Assembly (NCBI GenBank): GCA_002347125.1
Contig: DDXG01000349.1
Coordinates: 1 to 15,910 of the forward strand
From: Phycisphaerales bacterium UBA2266
GTDB lineage: Bacteria > Planctomycetota > Phycisphaerae > Sedimentisphaerales > Anaerobacaceae
Direction of reading: 5' to 3'
Length of the DNA stretch: 15,910 nucleotides
Shown here: positions 14,058 to 15,910 of the stretch, in pieces
Layout: each line of letters starts with the position of its first letter
How positions within the stretch are numbered: the first letter of the stretch is position 1
Program-made: the position numbers and the translations under genes
Notes under the pieces: model-generated
What the model was told of the DNA's origin: nothing
What the model saw: the letters and a program-made list of their open reading frames with translations, nothing else
Database searches by the model: none

Positions 14058-15293
14058 TCACTTCCCCAAACGATCCAGCCAATCCAGCCAATCCCTCGGT
14101 GACCACTGTTCCCAGCCCACATCGGCGTAATCCTCCAGCACCTGCTCAAACGCCGCCCGGCTTAAAGCGAACTCCCCAAGTGCATAACACGCCCGCGCCT
14201 TCCACATCAGCGCCTCCGCCGCCTCCTGATGGTACTGCCCGTATGCATCGACCATCCGGTCCGCCTCGGTAGCCGCCCGCCGGTAGTCGGCCAAGTACGA
14301 GTAGTATACCGTCACGATACCCAGCCGCGCCTTGGCGCACGTCTGCTCATCCTCTGGAAACCGCGCGCACACCGCCTCAAATACAGCAACCTCTCTCTTC
14401 CAGCGCCTTGAACCTCGGCTTCCCCACGTATCAATGGCATACTGCCGCAAGTCCTCCGCCGTTTCGAAATCTGGCGCCGCCGCTATCACCTCGTCCGTCA
14501 ACCATGCGGGCCGCTGCCGCGCCTCCTCCCACGTGGCTGCAGGCCGATACAGGTTGAATGCAATCCCAACGGCATAGCCACTCATCATGACAACATTGCC
14601 CAGAATGTGGACAAGTACAGGAGTAACCAAAGTCTTGCGATGCTCATACGCCGCAACGAACGCCAACCCAACTAGGAAGATGGTGGCCGACCCCACCAGG
14701 TCATAGCGATGAGGTATGACAAATAGCAGCGCTGCAACCGCCGCCGCCACGACACGATGCACTCGAATCTTCAGAACATTGTACAAGTACCCCCGATAGA
14801 AGAGTTCCTCCGCCACCGGGATCGCTGTCATTCCCAGGAGCAACAAAAGTAGTAGCAATGGACTGTTTGGCGCCCGCCTCGCAGTCTCTACAATCGCCGA
14901 GTCCCTATGTTCAATGCCCAGGATACTCTGCATCAACCAGGCCAGGAGAACGCAGCCCAGTAGTGTTCCGCCGCCCCAGGCAATGGCCCACAGCGTCTCT
15001 TTGCCGAGGGCCCACCACGTCCAGTTCCTCGCCGCGTAGGTCAACCGCAATCGCTTCCCGGTTATCAACCAAGCCGCACAGCCAGTCAGCCAGAGTCCTG
15101 CGAACACCCCCACACTCCAGACGCCAATCGCCCCCGTACGACGCTGCATTAGCCCCAACAGCCCGTACACCGCTGTCCAACCGATCGGCATTGCCAAGCC
15201 CACCGTCGCATAGAGCCACCACACGTATGCACGGTCCTCCAGGACATCCTCCCAATACTCTCGCGTATCCTGTGGACTCCGTTGACGCTCCAT
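14058..15293 (-). CDS. CPBP-family intramembrane protease with C-terminal TPR-like region
   Basis: The protein has 411 residues. Residues about 25-245 are a multi-pass membrane domain with the three signatures of CPBP (CAAX protease/bacteriocin-processing, Abi) enzymes: EELFYR (Glu162, Glu163, Arg167), FVIPH (Phe191, His195) and HILGN (His229, Asn233). These residues form the metal-dependent active site within the membrane. From about 290 onward the chain is helical and tetratricopeptide-like (KARLGIVTVYYSYLADYRRAA, EALMWKARACYALGEFALSRAAFEQVLEDY), probably cytosolic and suited to holding a partner or substrate. Bacterial CPBP proteins are tied to bacteriocin immunity, prenyl-protein processing or membrane signalling, but the substrate is usually unknown, as here. 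GGAG lies 6 nt before the ATG. The gene sits 56 bp downstream of folP on the same strand and could be co-transcribed. A weak GGGGG/CCCCC hairpin (14038-14055) follows its stop. Confidence 0.85.
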   Translation of the reverse strand: MERQRSPQDTREYWEDVLEDRAYVWWLYATVGLAMPIGWTAVYGLLGLMQRRTGAIGVWSVGVFAGLWLTGCAAWLITGKRLRLTYAARNWTWWALGKETLWAIAWGGGTLLGCVLLAWLMQSILGIEHRDSAIVETARRAPNSPLLLLLLLLGMTAIPVAEELFYRGYLYNVLKIRVHRVVAAAVAALLFVIPHRYDLVGSATIFLVGLAFVAAYEHRKTLVTPVLVHILGNVVMMSGYAVGIAFNLYRPAATWEEARQRPAWLTDEVIAAAPDFETAEDLRQYAIDTWGSRGSRRWKREVAVFEAVCARFPEDEQTCAKARLGIVTVYYSYLADYRRAATEADRMVDAYGQYHQEAAEALMWKARACYALGEFALSRAAFEQVLEDYADVGWEQWSPRDWLDWLDRLGK

Positions 15294-15349
15294 ACATAAC
15301 TCCGCGTTTCAAGCAAGGCCGCCCGGTCCTGCGCGGCCCACAACCTGCT

Positions 15350-15910
15350 TTACGCACGCCAAATAGCACTGCTCACCTTTACCACGTCCACCATCTCCGC
15401 CACGTCATGCACGCGGACGATGGAGACGCCCGCCTCGGCACAGTGGGCCACCGCCGCCGCCGTGCCGAAGACTCGTTCCGCCGGTTCGCGCCTGCCCGTG
15501 ATTGTGCCGATGAACGCCTTACGGCTGGGCCCGACCAGCACCCGGTAGCCACTGTCCACGAACCGGTCAATATGCCGCAGCAACTGCAGGTTGTGATCGG
15601 CCGTCTTGCCGAACCCGATCCCCGGGTCGATGAAGATGTGCTCTTTGGGTATCCCGGCTGCCTCCGCATACCTTGCCCGCCCCAGTAGATACCCCAGCAC
15701 CTCCCCCACCACATCATCGTATCGCGGGGCCTCCTGCATCGTCCGCGGCGTCCCCTGTATGTGCATCAGCACGACGGGCACGCCCCGCTCGGCCGCCAAG
15801 GCCGCCATCTCGCCATCAGCCAAGGCGGTAATGTCGTTAATCATCGCCGCCCCGGCGTCCAGCGCCGCCCGTGCCACCGCCGGGTCGGCCGTATCGACGC
15901 TGATGGGCAC
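15350..15910 (-). CDS. folP: Dihydropteroate synthase, C-terminal part (runs off the right edge)
   Basis: DHPS joins 6-hydroxymethyl-dihydropterin pyrophosphate to p-aminobenzoate to give dihydropteroate, a step of folate synthesis and the sulfonamide target. The visible 186 residues are about two thirds of the usual 270-290; the start lies beyond the window. Motifs in order: PISVDT (2-7), MINDI (23-27), VVLMHIQGTPRTMQ (46-59), the DPGIGFGKT loop (95-103) followed by HN, VGPSRKAFIG (126-135) and the terminal IVRVHDV (164-170) whose Arg and His bind the pterin phosphate. The ATP-free TIM-barrel core is intact in what can be seen. It precedes the CPBP protease gene on the same strand. Confidence 0.95.
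   Translation of the reverse strand: MPISVDTADPAVARAALDAGAAMINDITALADGEMAALAAERGVPVVLMHIQGTPRTMQEAPRYDDVVGEVLGYLLGRARYAEAAGIPKEHIFIDPGIGFGKTADHNLQLLRHIDRFVDSGYRVLVGPSRKAFIGTITGRREPAERVFGTAAAVAHCAEAGVSIVRVHDVAEMVDVVKVSSAIWRA

Overview
The window looks like chromosomal DNA of a GC-rich planctomycete, most likely of the Phycisphaerae/Sedimentisphaerales type. This is an inference from gene content. Pointers are a secreted FGE-sulfatase (SUMF1) protein with a single dockerin-like calcium loop behind its signal peptide, a PEP-CTERM protein, a lone PilX-like prepilin, weak or absent Shine-Dalgarno sequences before several genes, and short palindromic repeats between and inside genes. No rRNA, tRNA, CRISPR array, insertion sequence or phage gene was seen.

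Layout. At the left edge lies the signal-peptide end of a secreted protein (minus, runs off the window), with a strong promoter just upstream. Next is the dockerin/SUMF1 gene (minus). A 287-bp divergent region with back-to-back promoters separates it from nadC and birA (plus; start and stop codons overlap as ATGA). A membrane-anchored SGNH hydrolase (minus) converges on birA with only 19 bp between them. Divergent from it, and behind a good sigma70-type promoter, is a lipoate block: lpdA (E3), lipB and lipA. Then follow a PilX-like prepilin, a terminator, the Lon protease and a PEP-CTERM protein with two discoidin-like repeats and a clear terminator (all plus). The right end holds a CPBP membrane protease with a helical, TPR-like tail, and the C-terminal two-thirds of dihydropteroate synthase, folP (both minus).

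How the genes fit together. The core is protein-bound and soluble cofactor metabolism: NAD (nadC), biotin attachment (birA), lipoate synthesis and use (lipB, lipA, lpdA) and folate (folP). LipB makes octanoyl-protein, LipA inserts the sulfurs, and LpdA reoxidises the dihydrolipoyl arm of the 2-oxoacid dehydrogenase or glycine-cleavage complexes. The other genes concern the cell surface and protein quality control.

The most unusual observation is in the lipoate block. lipB carries about 35 extra residues, partly encoded by four tandem GCAATAC-type heptamers, directly before its catalytic lysine loop, with the reading frame kept. Different palindromic repeats sit on both sides of the gene: a perfect 9-bp inverted repeat before lipB and a double hairpin between lipB and lipA. 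I do not see a convincing new multi-gene system; the repeat invasion of lipB is the best lead.
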